Positions 1 to 9,000 of a stretch of DNA of 64,000 bases are shown piece by piece (position 1 is the first letter of the stretch; every line of letters begins with the position of its first letter). This stretch comes from Maricaulis sp. (GTDB lineage: Bacteria > Pseudomonadota > Alphaproteobacteria > Caulobacterales > Maricaulaceae): NCBI RefSeq assembly GCF_015665295.1, contig NZ_JADFAJ010000003.1, positions 1-64,000 on the forward strand. Reading direction: 5' to 3'. The position numbers and the translations under genes are program-made. Below the pieces are notes generated by a model. The model had not been told where the DNA came from. It was given only the letters and a program-made list of their open reading frames with translations, and made no database searches.

Positions 1-1
1 C

Positions 2-178
2 CTGCTCAGGGAATGGGCCTACGCCATACCCTACAGATCATCCGATAGCCGGAACCGCGATCTCGCCCGATATCTAGACTGGTACAATACCGGCCGGCCG
101 CACTATGCTCTCGCCAAACAGCCGCCAACCAAAAGGCTCAGCCAGCTACTGAACAACGTCTTGAGAAACGACACCTAG
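2..178 (+). CDS. IS481-type transposase, C-terminal end (cut by window edge)
   Basis: Reading from base 2 gives 58 residues ending at TAG (176-178). The segment REWAYAIPYRSS followed by LDWYNTGRPHYAL matches the end of the DDE integrase domain of IS481/IS3-type transposases, which carries WYN..RPH just after the catalytic Glu. The rest of the gene lies outside the window, so whether the element is intact cannot be judged. Its stop overlaps the stop of the convergent haloperoxidase-like gene in one CTAG tetranucleotide, and no terminal inverted repeat is visible beyond the stop. The family call is from motif recognition; activity is unknown. Confidence 0.7.
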   Translation: MLREWAYAIPYRSSDSRNRDLARYLDWYNTGRPHYALAKQPPTKRLSQLLNNVLRNDT

Positions 179-1416
179 TCCGCCTCGACCGGCTGTCCGA
201 AACGGGCCAGCGCCAAACCGGCCGCTGTACGGCCAATCTCTTCGGCATCCTCGTTCGAGAAACGGTAGTGAACACCGCCATAGAGCCGCGACATCGACAT
301 GCGCCGGCTGAAATCACCGAGATCGTCGATGGCCTCGATCAGTTCCGGCGCGTCCTCGGCGTAGACATCCACGCTCTCCCCCGCCTCGAGGGTGAAACTG
401 GCCGTCAGCACGGCAGAAACGGCAGCACCGTAGGAACAGTGTGCACACGGATACTCCGGATGACGCGGCGTATTCAGGAGAGGTGCCCAATCGGCCACCA
501 CAGCGGTATCCTCGCGGCCGTCGAGATCGGCGTTGCGAATGGCGGTAATCGGACGCCAGAACTGGAAATGGTCCTTGGCCTCACCCGTCGCGAGGCCTGC
601 ATCCGATGTCGCCAGTGACATCAAGGCCATGACCCGCGCGGTATCCAGGAGATCAAGCTCCCGCCGCGCAGCCAGCTGGCGTACCAGCGGCTCCCAGTCC
701 TTGGACACCCAGAAGCGCGCCTCCGCGGTCTGTTCTTCGGTTCGGACTTCACTGCCCAGGGCGCCCAACGTCATAACTTCGTTGAAGTTTTCGGCCCAGA
801 GCTCGCTGTCCAGCGCGGGCGGCCCCGCCGGTCGCAGGTCGGACGAAGCCGCCATCACCCAGGGCCGGGCATTCAGTGCGCCGCGGAAATAGGGCAATTC
901 GGTCGGGACCCAGCGACCGGCCGTGGTGAAGGGCCGATAGGGCGGGACATCACCGATCGTGGCACCGGCACGGGCCAGGGTAAGGTCAACGACGGCGTCG
1001 GCCAGCCGGCTGGCTGCGACCCGCGCTTCAGGCGTATGCCCTTCGCTCACAGCCATCAGACGAGCGTCGGTTTCGGCCCGCGCACTGTCTCCATAGAGCC
1101 GCGTCAGGAGAGCGGCTGCGGCATGATGCGCGGCCAGGTCTGCGTCGGTTGCACCATCGGGCAGGCCTTCGAAATAGGGTGTATAGCGCTTTGCCACCGC
1201 ATTCGCGGCGCTGAACATGGCCAGATCCAGAGCGGCGCTGCTGCGGAAATGAGCCGGCGTCCTTTGCCCCCCCGCCTCAATGTATCGCTGCGAGACCTCC
1301 GACTGGATCTCCCGCCACGCAAACACATCCTGCCAGTCGTCAGCACAGGCCGAACCCGCTATGGCCACACCCAGCACGGCCGCGGCGGCCCATTTCAAGC
1401 CCCGTGTCACGATCAA
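175..1416 (-). CDS. Secreted vanadium-dependent haloperoxidase / PAP2-like protein
   Basis: A 413-residue protein with a Sec signal peptide (about residues 1-25, cleavage near SACA-DD). The C-terminal half has the three PAP2/vanadium haloperoxidase motifs: K281 to R288 (KDHFQFWRP), the HPEYPCAHC block with H326, and SRLYGGVH with R377 and H383. PCAHC replaces the commoner PSGH; that variant occurs in bacterial haloperoxidase-like proteins. These folds bind vanadate or phosphate, so the enzyme is either a periplasmic haloperoxidase or an acid-phosphatase-like enzyme; sequence alone does not decide. It lies 87 bp downstream of phoB on the same strand, which fits phosphate regulation but does not prove it. 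Its stop shares CTAG with the transposase fragment. Confidence 0.8.
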   Translation of the reverse strand: MIVTRGLKWAAAAVLGVAIAGSACADDWQDVFAWREIQSEVSQRYIEAGGQRTPAHFRSSAALDLAMFSAANAVAKRYTPYFEGLPDGATDADLAAHHAAAALLTRLYGDSARAETDARLMAVSEGHTPEARVAASRLADAVVDLTLARAGATIGDVPPYRPFTTAGRWVPTELPYFRGALNARPWVMAASSDLRPAGPPALDSELWAENFNEVMTLGALGSEVRTEEQTAEARFWVSKDWEPLVRQLAARRELDLLDTARVMALMSLATSDAGLATGEAKDHFQFWRPITAIRNADLDGREDTAVVADWAPLLNTPRHPEYPCAHCSYGAAVSAVLTASFTLEAGESVDVYAEDAPELIEAIDDLGDFSRRMSMSRLYGGVHYRFSNEDAEEIGRTAAGLALARFGQPVEAD

Positions 1417-1503
1417 GAAATCCCCCAGAGCTCATCCCTGCGGGAAACCCTAGTGCGCGATCACATACCTGTCACACGAATTAGGGCACGATACGCGTTG
1501 CGA

Positions 1504-2193
1504 TCACGCATTCACGTCAAAGGCATAGCCGGCTGAACGGACGGTGCGGATGGGGTCGCGCTCTTCCTTGTTGTTGAGCGCCTTGCGCAGGCGACCGACA
1601 TGGACGTCCACCGTGCGCGCCTCGACATAGACGTCCGAGCCCCAGACCGCGTCGAGCAATTGCTCACGCGAGAAGACCCGGCCGGGGTGCTGCATGAGAT
1701 AATCCAGCAGGCGGAATTCGGTCGGTCCGAGATGGATTTCCCGATCAGCCCGGCGGACCCGGTGCGCGACACGATCCATCGTGATGTCGCCGGCCTCGAT
1801 CACGTCCTCGGCCAGGCCCGGACGGATACGGCGAAGAACGGCGCGGATGCGCGCGAACAGCTCGGTCATCGAGAAGGGTTTGACGATGTAATCATCAGCG
1901 CCGGTATCGAGACCGCGCACCCGGTCGGTTTCCTCGCCGCGAGCCGTGAGCATGATGATCGGCACATTCGCCGTTTCCTGGCGCCCGCGCAGGCGGCGAC
2001 AGACCTCGATGCCCGACACTTTCGGCAGCATCCAGTCAACCAGGACCAGATCCGGCGTGGCCTCTTCAGCCTGCATCAGGGCGTCTTCGCCGTCTCTGGC
2101 GACCGCGACCGTATAGCCTTCCTTCTCCAGATTGTACTGAAGCAGGGTGGCCAGGGCATCTTCATCTTCAACGACAAGGATTTGGGGTTTCAT
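1504..2193 (-). CDS. phoB: Phosphate regulon response regulator PhoB
   Basis: A 229-residue OmpR-class response regulator. The receiver domain (about 1-120) has the acidic pocket D10/E11/D12, phospho-acceptor D53 in LVDWMLP, and K105 in VKPFS. The C-terminal winged-helix DNA-binding domain (about 130-229) contains FRLLDYLMQHPGRVFSR and ends with the typical RTVRSAGYAF. It is the last gene of the phoR-pstC-pstA-pstB-phoU-phoB run, 33 bp after phoU. PhoB phosphorylated by PhoR binds Pho boxes and activates phosphate-starvation genes. Start ATG at 2193 leaves the expected N-terminus. Confidence 0.97.
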   Translation of the reverse strand: MKPQILVVEDEDALATLLQYNLEKEGYTVAVARDGEDALMQAEEATPDLVLVDWMLPKVSGIEVCRRLRGRQETANVPIIMLTARGEETDRVRGLDTGADDYIVKPFSMTELFARIRAVLRRIRPGLAEDVIEAGDITMDRVAHRVRRADREIHLGPTEFRLLDYLMQHPGRVFSREQLLDAVWGSDVYVEARTVDVHVGRLRKALNNKEERDPIRTVRSAGYAFDVNA

Positions 2194-2226
2194 CGAACGG
2201 CTCCGGGCTTACGATCGTTGTCTGGC

Positions 2227-2910
2227 TCAGGAATGACCGTCGTCCACCAGAGGTGACGCGGTCACCATGAAGTGGACGGCTTCTGCAATATTGGTGGCGT
2301 GGTCGCCGATGCGCTCCAGATTCTTGGCGACGAACAGGATGTGGACGCCCGGGCCCACGAGGCCGGAATCCTCGGTCATCGCGAGCAGCATTTCGCGGAC
2401 CAGCGTGTTGTAGCGCTCATCGACCTCGTCATCGGAATGCCAGACGCGCACCGCCGGCTCGATATCGGCCGAGGACTGGGCATCCAGCACTTCGCGCAAT
2501 TGCTTGATCACGATTGCGCCCAGGCGCTCGACCTGCTGGGTCAGGGGAAGCGGGGCATAGCCGGCCAGATCGCCGGCACGATAGGCAATATTCTTGGCAA
2601 GATCGCCGACGCGTTCCAGATCGGAGGCGATCTTGAGTGCCGAGATCGTCATCCGCAGGTCCGTCGCCAGGGGCTGGCGCAGGGCAAACAGACGCAGGAC
2701 GCGCTTTTCAATGTCCACCTGCAGGGCGTTGACCTGGGCCTCGCGGGCCTTGATGTCCGGCTTGATGCTGGCATCGCGGCGGACGACGGCCGCGATCGCC
2801 TTTTCCAGCTGCGTCTCGACAAGGCCACCCATGCGGGCGAGATCGTCGGCAAGCTGGTCCAGCTCTTCGCCATAGGCGGTAACGATGTGCGCAGTTCTTG
2901 AAAGCGCCAT
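2227..2910 (-). CDS. phoU: Phosphate signalling protein PhoU
   Basis: A 227-residue all-helical protein with two PhoU repeats (for example KAREAQVNALQVDIEK and LERVGDLAKNIAYR, then LERIGDHATNIAEA). PhoU connects the PstSCAB transporter to the PhoR kinase and keeps the regulon off when phosphate is plentiful. The reading frame is open further upstream, but the start at 2910 (MALSRTAHIV) is chosen because an AAGGGGG ribosome-binding site sits just before it and family alignments start there. It is 31 bp after pstB and 33 bp before phoB, in one operon. Confidence 0.96.
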   Translation of the reverse strand: MALSRTAHIVTAYGEELDQLADDLARMGGLVETQLEKAIAAVVRRDASIKPDIKAREAQVNALQVDIEKRVLRLFALRQPLATDLRMTISALKIASDLERVGDLAKNIAYRAGDLAGYAPLPLTQQVERLGAIVIKQLREVLDAQSSADIEPAVRVWHSDDEVDERYNTLVREMLLAMTEDSGLVGPGVHILFVAKNLERIGDHATNIAEAVHFMVTASPLVDDGHS

Positions 2911-2941
2911 GACTGGCCCCCTTCTCGATGGATGCCCCGGC

Positions 2942-3730
2942 CTAGCCGAAACGTCCGGTGATGTAGTCCTGCGTGCGGGAGTCGCGCGGGTTGGTGAAAA
3001 TGTCCTCGGTCGGCCCGTATTCGACGAGGTTGCCCATATGGAAAAAGGCGGTCTGCTGAGAGACCCGCGCTGCCTGTTGCATCGAATGCGTGACGATGAT
3101 GATGCAGTAATTCTCGCGCAATTCGTCAATCAGCTCTTCGATTCGCGCGGTGGCGATCGGGTCGAGCGCCGAACACGGCTCGTCCATCAGGATGACTTCC
3201 GGATTGACGGCGATGGCGCGGGCGATGACGAGGCGCTGTTGCTGACCGCCGGAAAGGCTGGTGCCGGGATGGGCAAGACGATCGGAAACCTCGTCCCACA
3301 GGCCGGCCTTGCGCAGGGCGTTCTCGACAATCTCGTCGAGCTCCGGGCGCGACAGGGCGAGACCGTGAATGCGCGGTCCGTAGGCGACATTGTCATAGAT
3401 CGATTTCGGGAAGGGGTTCGGCTTCTGGAACACCATGCCGACGCTGGCGCGAAGCACGACCGGATCGATCGACTTGTCGTTGATCTCCCGGCCATCAATG
3501 GTCAGCGATCCGCCGACCTTGGCCCCCTCGATCGTGTCATTCATGCGGTTCAGGCAACGCAGGAAGGTCGACTTGCCGCAGCCCGACGGGCCGATGAAGG
3601 CCGTCACCGAACGATCGGGAATGTCGATCGAGACATTGTGCAGGGCCTGCTTGCCGGAATAGCTGACGGTCACGTCGCGCGCGGCGACCTTGATCGGCAG
3701 CTCGGCAGGATTGTGGGATGCATCGGTCAT
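2942..3730 (-). CDS. pstB: Phosphate ABC transporter ATP-binding protein PstB
   Basis: A 262-residue ABC ATPase with Walker [10 protein letters not shown] (47-55), a Q-loop near VFQKPNPF, signature LSGGQQQR (159-166) and Walker B ILMDEP (D183, E184), followed by the switch-region histidine in VTHSM. The [16 protein letters not shown] stretch is diagnostic of PstB. It energises high-affinity phosphate import through PstC and PstA at the inner membrane. It follows pstA by only 4 bp and precedes phoU. Confidence 0.98.
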   Translation of the reverse strand: MTDASHNPAELPIKVAARDVTVSYSGKQALHNVSIDIPDRSVTAFIGPSGCGKSTFLRCLNRMNDTIEGAKVGGSLTIDGREINDKSIDPVVLRASVGMVFQKPNPFPKSIYDNVAYGPRIHGLALSRPELDEIVENALRKAGLWDEVSDRLAHPGTSLSGGQQQRLVIARAIAVNPEVILMDEPCSALDPIATARIEELIDELRENYCIIIVTHSMQQAARVSQQTAFFHMGNLVEYGPTEDIFTNPRDSRTQDYITGRFG

Positions 3731-3734
3731 GGAT

Positions 3735-5477
3735 CTACCATCTCCGCTCGAAGCGACGGCGCAGATAGATGGCTAGGGCATTGAAGCCAATCATCAGCGC
3801 GAGAAGAACAAGGATTGCGGCGGCACTGCGGTATTCCCAGGCCCGTTCGGCGCCGTCGGACCACAGGAAAATCTGGACCGGCATGACGGTCGCGGGCTCG
3901 GTGAACCCTTCCAGCCCCAGCGTCGGTGCATCGGCGATGAAGGCGACCATGCCGATCATCAGGAGCGGTGCGGTCTCGCCCATCGCCTGGGCCAGGCCGA
4001 TGATGGCACCGGTCAGGATGCCGGGTGCGGCCAGCGGCAGGACGTGATGAAACACGGTCTGGGTCCGCGAGGCGCCAACGGCCAGCGCCGCCTGGCGGAT
4101 CGATTGCGGCACCGCCTTGAGCGCGGCGCGGGTTGCAATGATCACGGTCGGAAGGGTCATCAGCGACAGGACAAGGCCACCGACGAGCGGCGCCGAACGC
4201 GGCAGTCCGAAGGCATTGATGAAGACCGCCAGCCCGAGCAGGCCGAAGACAATGGAAGGGACCGCCGCCAGGTTGTTGATATTGACCTCGATCAGCGCGG
4301 TGAAACGGTTCTTCGGGGCGTATTCTTCAAGGTAGAGCGCGGTGAAGACACCAATCGGAACCGAGATGATGATCGTGATCATCATCGTCAGGATGGAGCC
4401 GAACAGCGCGCCCTTGACCCCGGCCAGCTCGGGTTCACGGCTGTCGGCATTGGCGAAGAGGTAGGTATTGAAACTCGCACGGATCGCGCCGCGCTCCTGC
4501 AGCGCGCGCGTCCATACGATCAGCTGGTCACTGACCCGGCGACGTTCCGCCGGCGTATCGATCACATACAGCGTCCAGTCAGCTGCCGCTGCGAGTGGTT
4601 CGGACCCGATCAGGAAACGCCCGGTCGCCGCGGCGCCGTTGCGGCCAAGCGATGTCAGCGCGACGGCGCGACCTTCGACCTCGACGATCACGCTGGGCAG
4701 GCTCGCATCCAGCGTCAGCGATCCGGCATCGGCCTCCAGCGTTGCGCGAATGTCTGCAGCCCGGCGCCGGTTCAGGTCAGCGTCGTAGAGCAGGTCCTCG
4801 GCTTCGGTGCCGGACAGGCCTTCGGCGAGACCGGCGAGCGTGTCGGCCTGGACTTCCAGAACGGTGGCCCGGGCGCGCAGCACGCGGGCGAGTTCGGCGG
4901 CCAGCTCGCGGAAATCCGTTTCCGTCGAACTGATCGCGACCTCATCGCCCTCGACCGCCAGGGAAAGGACGCCGCCGGTATCCAGCGTGCGATCCTCAAC
5001 CAGAAGGCCCTTGAGGTAGAGATCGAGGTCATCGGCAAGCGGCATGGTGAAGTCGTACCGGCTGCCGATCAGGTCGGGATTCTCCAGCACATCATCCATC
5101 AGGCGCGTGGCATTGAGCGCGGTATAGAGACTGAACAGGTTGCGCAGATCACGGCGGGCCTGAACCTCGGGAAATTCCGCCCGTATGGCGTCCTGAAGGG
5201 CCCGGCTGTAGCCGCCCCGACGCAAGGATTCCTCGCTGCCATCACCGTTCGGATCGATGAGCTCGCGATCGAGTTCGACAGTCAGCTCCAGCTGGTTGAC
5301 CGTAAAGGCCGGCAGTCCGCCAGAAATGATCGAGGCGAGCAGGATGACGAGAATGCCGACCGCCGCTGCGACCGCTGCGAGACCGGCCGCGCGAAAGCGC
5401 AACTCGGCCCGGTAGCGGGCACCGAGATTCTTGCTGACAGCAGACCGGATCGGCGAGATGTCGGGGGTATCAGTCAT
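3735..5477 (-). CDS. pstA: Phosphate ABC transporter permease PstA (long form with N-terminal extension)
   Basis: A 580-residue protein, about twice the length of E. coli PstA. The C-terminal 270 residues are the normal permease: several membrane segments with the [10 protein letters not shown] to [18 protein letters not shown] region and the EAA-like loop ([28 protein letters not shown]). The first roughly 290 residues contain one membrane anchor (about 30-52) and a large hydrophilic, probably periplasmic domain that corresponds to the DUF3333 extension seen in many alphaproteobacterial PstA. It overlaps the end of pstC by 8 nt, indicating translational coupling. Confidence 0.95.
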   Translation of the reverse strand: MTDTPDISPIRSAVSKNLGARYRAELRFRAAGLAAVAAAVGILVILLASIISGGLPAFTVNQLELTVELDRELIDPNGDGSEESLRRGGYSRALQDAIRAEFPEVQARRDLRNLFSLYTALNATRLMDDVLENPDLIGSRYDFTMPLADDLDLYLKGLLVEDRTLDTGGVLSLAVEGDEVAISSTETDFRELAAELARVLRARATVLEVQADTLAGLAEGLSGTEAEDLLYDADLNRRRAADIRATLEADAGSLTLDASLPSVIVEVEGRAVALTSLGRNGAAATGRFLIGSEPLAAAADWTLYVIDTPAERRRVSDQLIVWTRALQERGAIRASFNTYLFANADSREPELAGVKGALFGSILTMMITIIISVPIGVFTALYLEEYAPKNRFTALIEVNINNLAAVPSIVFGLLGLAVFINAFGLPRSAPLVGGLVLSLMTLPTVIIATRAALKAVPQSIRQAALAVGASRTQTVFHHVLPLAAPGILTGAIIGLAQAMGETAPLLMIGMVAFIADAPTLGLEGFTEPATVMPVQIFLWSDGAERAWEYRSAAAILVLLALMIGFNALAIYLRRRFERRW

Positions 5478-7170
5478 ATTTTTCCCGGTATCTTTGCACG
5501 ACGCGCAGCGCGAGGACGTTCATCAGGAGCGTGATGACGAAGAGGACCAAGCCCAGCGCGAAGGCGGACAGGGTCTTGGGGCTGTCAAATTCCTGGTCGC
5601 CGGTCAGCAGCATGACGATTTGCACCGTGATCGTTGTCACTGATTCCAGCGGATTGGCGGTCAGGTTCGCGCCCTGGCCCGCCGCCATCACAACAATCAT
5701 GGTTTCACCGACCGCGCGCGACACGGCCAGCAGGATGGCGCCGACAATGCCCGGCAGGGCTGCCGGAATGATCACGCGGCCGATGGTCTCGGACTTGGTC
5801 GCGCCCATGGCATAGGAGCCGTCGCGCAGCGATTGCGGCACGGAATTGATCACATCGTCGCTGAGCGAGGAGATGAAGGGAATGATCATGACCCCCATGA
5901 CCAGGCCGGCCGACAAGGCACTCTGTGTCACCACATCGTCAATGCCGATCATCGCAAAGAAACTGCGAATGGCCGGGCCGACGGTCAAAAGGGCGAAGAA
6001 GCCGTAGACCACCGTGGGAATGCCGGCGAGGATTTCCAGGATCGGCTTGGCAGTCAGGCGGAAACGCGGGCCGGCATATTCCGACAGGTAGATGGCCGAC
6101 AACAGGCCGATCGGGACCGCCACGACCATGGCGATCAGCGTGATCATCGCCGTACCGGCAAACAGGGGCACGGCTCCGAAGGCGCCGGACTGACCGACCT
6201 GATCCGCCCGAAGCGCGATCTGGGGCGACCATTGCAGGCCGAACAGGAATTCGGTGAGAGGCACTGTCGAGAAGAAGCGGATGCTCTCGAACAGGAGCGA
6301 GAAGACGATGCCGATCGTCGTCATGATCGCGATCACGGACGACAGGAAAAGCATGGCCGTGACCAGGCCTTCGACGTGATTGCGGGCCCGGAAAGGACCG
6401 GCGATCTGGCCGCGTGTCCGGACCAGGCCACCGACAGCGAGCGCCAGGGCCAAACCGGCAAACAGGTAGCGGATGCGGAGGTCATGGTGCGCCATCACGG
6501 CCGCAGCAGCATCAAGCTCGTCGCTCGCCCGGCTGGCCAGGCCGTCCGTTGCGATCCGGCGGACATCCGACAGGAAGAGCTGTCGCCGTTCACGCGGCGC
6601 GTGGACGAGTTCGAAACCCGCCAGGGCGCGAACCTCGGCGCCGGACGCGGCGGCCTCGGCCGAGACCCGGTCGCGCAACACATCACGCCGCGCCAGCCGG
6701 GCGTCCTCGGTCGTCGCAATCTGGTTGACGAGGTCGGTTTGCTCCACGGCGAGCGCCTCAAGCCTTTGCGGGTCACGATCGCTGCCGCTGGCGCTGCGAA
6801 GCTCGGCCATGGAATCACTGATCGCATCGGCACGGGCGCGCAGCAGCGTCAACGCCTCTTCAAGCGCCAGGATCTCGGGATCCGAGGCAAGCTCGCTCTC
6901 GAAGCTGGATGTCAGCACGATCGCGTCCCGGCGCAGTTCGGCGGCCGTGATGCGGTCGACCAGTGTTGGGCCGAACATGCCGTAGACCGCTAGCAGCAGG
7001 AAGGCTGGCAGGCCGGTCCAGATCGCAACGTGATAGCCATGATAATTGGGCAGGGAATGCAGGCTCGCTGTCGCGCCCGATACCGCCGCGATCGCCCGCG
7101 AGCGGCCGACATAAAAGCCGCCGGCCAGCATCACGATGATCGCGAGAGCGACGATGGCGATAATGGACAT
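5470..7170 (-). CDS. pstC: Phosphate ABC transporter permease PstC (long form)
   Basis: A 566-residue protein. The C-terminal part is the PstC permease (FGAVPLFAGTAMITLIAM, then YLSEYAGPRFR, ILAGIPTVVYGFFAL and the EAA loop SYAMGATKSETIGRVIIPAALPGIVGA). The N-terminal roughly 250 residues carry two hydrophobic segments (about 1-25 and 48-70) and a charged, probably coiled periplasmic stretch, resembling the DUF3708 extension of alphaproteobacterial PstC. Start ATG at 7170 is preceded by GAGGGGAA. It heads the pst operon, 80 bp downstream of a Pho box array. No phosphate-binding protein pstS lies in the window. Confidence 0.95.
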   Translation of the reverse strand: MSIIAIVALAIIVMLAGGFYVGRSRAIAAVSGATASLHSLPNYHGYHVAIWTGLPAFLLLAVYGMFGPTLVDRITAAELRRDAIVLTSSFESELASDPEILALEEALTLLRARADAISDSMAELRSASGSDRDPQRLEALAVEQTDLVNQIATTEDARLARRDVLRDRVSAEAAASGAEVRALAGFELVHAPRERRQLFLSDVRRIATDGLASRASDELDAAAAVMAHHDLRIRYLFAGLALALAVGGLVRTRGQIAGPFRARNHVEGLVTAMLFLSSVIAIMTTIGIVFSLLFESIRFFSTVPLTEFLFGLQWSPQIALRADQVGQSGAFGAVPLFAGTAMITLIAMVVAVPIGLLSAIYLSEYAGPRFRLTAKPILEILAGIPTVVYGFFALLTVGPAIRSFFAMIGIDDVVTQSALSAGLVMGVMIIPFISSLSDDVINSVPQSLRDGSYAMGATKSETIGRVIIPAALPGIVGAILLAVSRAVGETMIVVMAAGQGANLTANPLESVTTITVQIVMLLTGDQEFDSPKTLSAFALGLVLFVITLLMNVLALRVVQRYREKYD

Positions 7171-7250
7171 TCAATTCCCCTCGGCTCGCCGATGGTGGTC
7201 TGGTTCCGTTGGCGCCGGTTCGAGTGGTACGCCCGATGCGCGCCCCGTAT

Positions 7251-7279
7251 ATGACAGTCAGGCTACGGTTTTGTGACAG
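7251..7279 (-). promoter_or_regulatory. Pho box array (PhoB binding site) upstream of pstC
   Basis: Read on the minus strand, CTGTCAC (7279-7273) and CTGTCAT (7257-7251) are exactly 22 bp apart, two turns of the 11-bp Pho box period. The middle phase holds the weaker half-site CCGTAGC (7268-7262). Canonical Pho boxes are CTGTCAT-like 7-mers spaced by 4 bp, so this reads as three tandem half-sites. It lies in the phoR-pstC gap, oriented toward pstC, which suggests autoregulation of pstCAB-phoU-phoB by PhoB separate from phoR. Confidence 0.75.
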
Positions 7280-7316
7280 CACCCAGCCTGCCCGCGGGAA
7301 AAATCGGATACCGGCG

Positions 7317-8714
7317 TCAACCCCCTGGCAATTCAGAAGCTTTTGACACGTGGCGCGCGACCGGCAGAAACACGCTGAAGACGGATCCCGTGCCGGGCAG
7401 GCTTTCGACCGTGAAGCCGCCGCGATGGCGGTTGACGATGTGCTTGACGATCGCCAGCCCGAGTCCGGTCCCCTCCTTCGGGCCGCTCTTCTGGCCATCG
7501 ACACGATAGAACCGTTCCGACAGGCGCGGCAGGTTTCCCCGCTCGATGCCCTTGCCCGCATCGCGGACACGGACCGCAAGGAAGCGGTCGCCGGCTTCCG
7601 AGCTGGGGCCCGCCAGGGTCAGCCGGCTTGCGGCATCGCCCAGCACGAGGCCGGGACGCTCCGCCTGGTCCCGGGTGAGCCCGGTGCACAGCTGCAGGGT
7701 CACGGTCGATCCGGATTCCGAATACTTGATCGCATTCTCGACCAGGTTCATCACGACTTCGAGCAATTGATCCCGTTCACCCACGGCGACGGCCGGTTCA
7801 GCGTTGACCTCGAGCCTGATCGACTTTTCGGCGATCTGCGGCCGCAAGACGTCCACGACATCATCAATGATCGCCGCCATGTCGGCCGTGCCGCTTGGCG
7901 GCACATGCTCGTCCATTTCCACACGCGACAGCGAAAGAAGATCATTGATCAGGCGCTGCATGCGCTCGGTCTGGTCGAACATGATGGCCAGGAAACGGTC
8001 ACGCGCATCCGGATCATCCTTGGCGTGACCGCGCAGCGTCTCGATGAAGCCGGCCAGCGAGGCCAGCGGTGTACGCAACTCATGGCTGGCATTGGCCAGG
8101 AAGTCGGCCCGCATGCGGTCAGCGCGCTTGATCGATGTTTCGTCCGACAGCACAAGCATGGCGCGCCACGGCAGGGCCGGGTCCTCCGGCGCGGCGACCG
8201 GCGCAACGAACGCCCGGACATGGCTCTCGACCGGCGCCATCATGGAGTATTCGACCGGCTCAACGGCGTGGCCACGAAGTGCTGCGCTGACAGCTTCGAG
8301 GACCTGGGGCTGACGCAATACAGACGACAGATGGCCGGTCACCGGACCGAGGCCGAGGAATTCGCGTGCCGCCGGATTGGCGATCTCGATGCGGCCACCC
8401 GAGCCGACCAGCAGGACCGGAATGGGCAGGCTCTCCAGCATCAGCTGGGCATTGGCCGAGCTGCCTGACGCACCACTGTCCTGGCCGCGGTGCGAAGCGG
8501 GGTCCGGGAGTGGATTGAGCGCCGTCCGCACGGTCAGGTAATAGAAGGTCGAGAGCGCCGCGATGGTGGTGATCGCGACCACTGTTTCCAGCAGGCCGAG
8601 CTCACCAAACATCCAGAACAGGACGAGGACCATGCTGCCAAGGCCCGCGACTGCGGCCGTATCCCGCCGCCTGATCCGGATCAGTGGCGCCTCGGAGTCA
8701 TTTTTATTGCTCAA
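7317..8714 (-). CDS. phoR: Phosphate regulon sensor histidine kinase PhoR
   Basis: A 465-residue membrane kinase: two N-terminal hydrophobic segments (about 20-62), a PAS-like region (about 90-190), a HisKA domain with the phospho-accepting H211 in ASHELRTPLASL, and an HATPase domain with the N box NLVENAIKYS, G1 DAGKGIE and G2 GTGLGLAIVKH. It senses phosphate status through Pst/PhoU and phosphorylates PhoB. The start is TTG at 8714: an in-frame TAA lies just upstream and the next Met (28) would cut into the first membrane helix. It is 146 bp upstream of pstC, with the Pho box array between them. Confidence 0.93.
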   Translation of the reverse strand: MSNKNDSEAPLIRIRRRDTAAVAGLGSMVLVLFWMFGELGLLETVVAITTIAALSTFYYLTVRTALNPLPDPASHRGQDSGASGSSANAQLMLESLPIPVLLVGSGGRIEIANPAAREFLGLGPVTGHLSSVLRQPQVLEAVSAALRGHAVEPVEYSMMAPVESHVRAFVAPVAAPEDPALPWRAMLVLSDETSIKRADRMRADFLANASHELRTPLASLAGFIETLRGHAKDDPDARDRFLAIMFDQTERMQRLINDLLSLSRVEMDEHVPPSGTADMAAIIDDVVDVLRPQIAEKSIRLEVNAEPAVAVGERDQLLEVVMNLVENAIKYSESGSTVTLQLCTGLTRDQAERPGLVLGDAASRLTLAGPSSEAGDRFLAVRVRDAGKGIERGNLPRLSERFYRVDGQKSGPKEGTGLGLAIVKHIVNRHRGGFTVESLPGTGSVFSVFLPVARHVSKASELPGG

Positions 8715-8934
8715 GTTTTAGTCGCCTTTGGACTTGTCATGCGTCATGTAGCGCGCCGAACGGGGCGCAGAGCGCAGTTTTGGCGCGTGGTCGCCATACG
8801 GGTTCTAGCGTGATTTGCATCCAAATGACGAGCCCGCGGCATCAAAGCCATAACGGCAGAACAACGACATCACGAATTTCGAGAGAGTTTTCATGCCATT
8901 CGCTATGCATTTAGTGTTTTTCGATAAAAATCTG

Positions 8935-8962
8935 TTGACTTTCGCTATGCCGCTCCTAGGAT
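8935..8962 (+). promoter_or_regulatory. Sigma70-like promoter of the RND efflux operon, with repeated motif
   Basis: TTGACT (8935-8940) and TAGGAT (8957-8962) are separated by 16 bp, a good housekeeping-type promoter about 40 bp before the outer-membrane-factor start. The 10-mer TTCGCTATGC occurs twice, at 8899-8908 and 8941-8950. The copies are 42 bp apart (four helical turns), and the second fills most of the spacer between -35 and -10, so the pair could be an operator. The promoter is seen directly; the operator role is inferred. Confidence 0.6.
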
Positions 8963-9000
8963 GCAGCTCCAATTCAGATCAAGACGTGCGGGGACAACGC

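Noticed and set aside
1458-1475. Pho-box-like pair CGATCAC / CTGTCAC with 11-bp period in front of the haloperoxidase-like gene
   Set aside because: Only one half-site is good and it points opposite to the direction of transcription; too weak to call.
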